A stretch of 5,268 bases of DNA, taken from a bacterium. Its GTDB lineage: Bacteria > UBA9089. The stretch is from contig DNCN01000183.1 of NCBI GenBank assembly GCA_003485015.1, positions 1-5,268 on the forward strand, written 5' to 3'. Shown piece after piece: positions 5,170-5,268 of this stretch (within the stretch, counting starts at the first letter, position 1; the number at the start of each line of letters is the position of its first letter). The translations under genes were made by a program, and so were the position numbers. The notes below the pieces were generated by a model. That model was not told the origin of the DNA. It ran no database searches and saw nothing but the letters and a program-made list of their open reading frames with translations.

Positions 5170-5268
5170 AAGATAAAGCATCAAATCCCAAGCACCAAAA
5201 ACCGAACAACGACTCGCTAAGATGGGTGTCCCAAAATTCCAATGATTAAAATAACAAACAGACTTTGA

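Larger units (their letters stand above)
4951..5268. other. Gene-free 318-base tail made of degenerate repeats
   Basis: No open frame of useful length or recognisable gene is present on either strand, and no GC-rich terminator follows the second flgM-like gene; only the AT palindrome-like A5-T7-A5 at 4986-5002. The stretch holds a diverged duplication (4965-5015 and 5034-5074), a block containing TTCACCGCAGAGACA near 5071-5085, a 9-base triplet repeat (5122-5148), a small hairpin (5155-5169), and a block rich in CAAATCCCAA-like words (about 5184-5215). Such blocks recur as dispersed intergenic sequence in many bacterial genomes, as far as I recall. Confidence 0.6.

Overview
The window reads as chromosomal DNA from a flagellated bacterium of moderate to low GC content. 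The lineage cannot be fixed from this sequence alone. Two small genes encode proteins with the C-terminal pattern of FlgM, the anti-sigma factor that holds the flagellar sigma factor sigma-28 (FliA). Four sites match the sigma-28 promoter pattern (TAAA, 15-16 bases, GCCGATAA), so most of the plus-strand genes here appear tied to the late flagellar regulon.

Layout: bases 1-144 hold a possible minus-strand gene start running off the left edge. A minus-strand gene (145-1290) encodes a CgeB/DUF3880-type glycosyltransferase. A 147-base divergent region carries a sigma-70-like promoter facing left and a sigma-28-like promoter facing right. Next come a Gfo/Idh/MocA-family oxidoreductase (1438-2547), an AT-rich stretch with two tandem sigma-28 promoters, and a first FlgM-like gene (2717-3034). 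A hairpin-rich spacer ends in a strong intrinsic terminator (3193-3231). A two-gene operon follows: a MEMO-family protein (AmmeMemoRadiSam system protein B, 3283-4086) overlapping by one base a NUDIX hydrolase (4086-4514) that resembles ADP-ribose pyrophosphatases. A further sigma-28 promoter drives a second FlgM-like gene (4585-4950). The last 318 bases hold no gene and are filled with degenerate repeats.

How the genes may work together (inference): sigma-28 appears to drive two of its own candidate inhibitors, which is the usual negative feedback of late flagellar genes but doubled. The glycosyltransferase and the sugar-type dehydrogenase next to these regulators would fit glycosylation of flagellin or another surface polymer. 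The MEMO-NUDIX pair has its own sigma-70-like promoter. With no terminator seen after the NUDIX gene, it may read through into the second flgM-like gene, giving that gene both housekeeping and sigma-28 input. The most notable points are the paired FlgM-like proteins flanking the MEMO-NUDIX operon, and the sigma-28-like promoter in front of the dehydrogenase.
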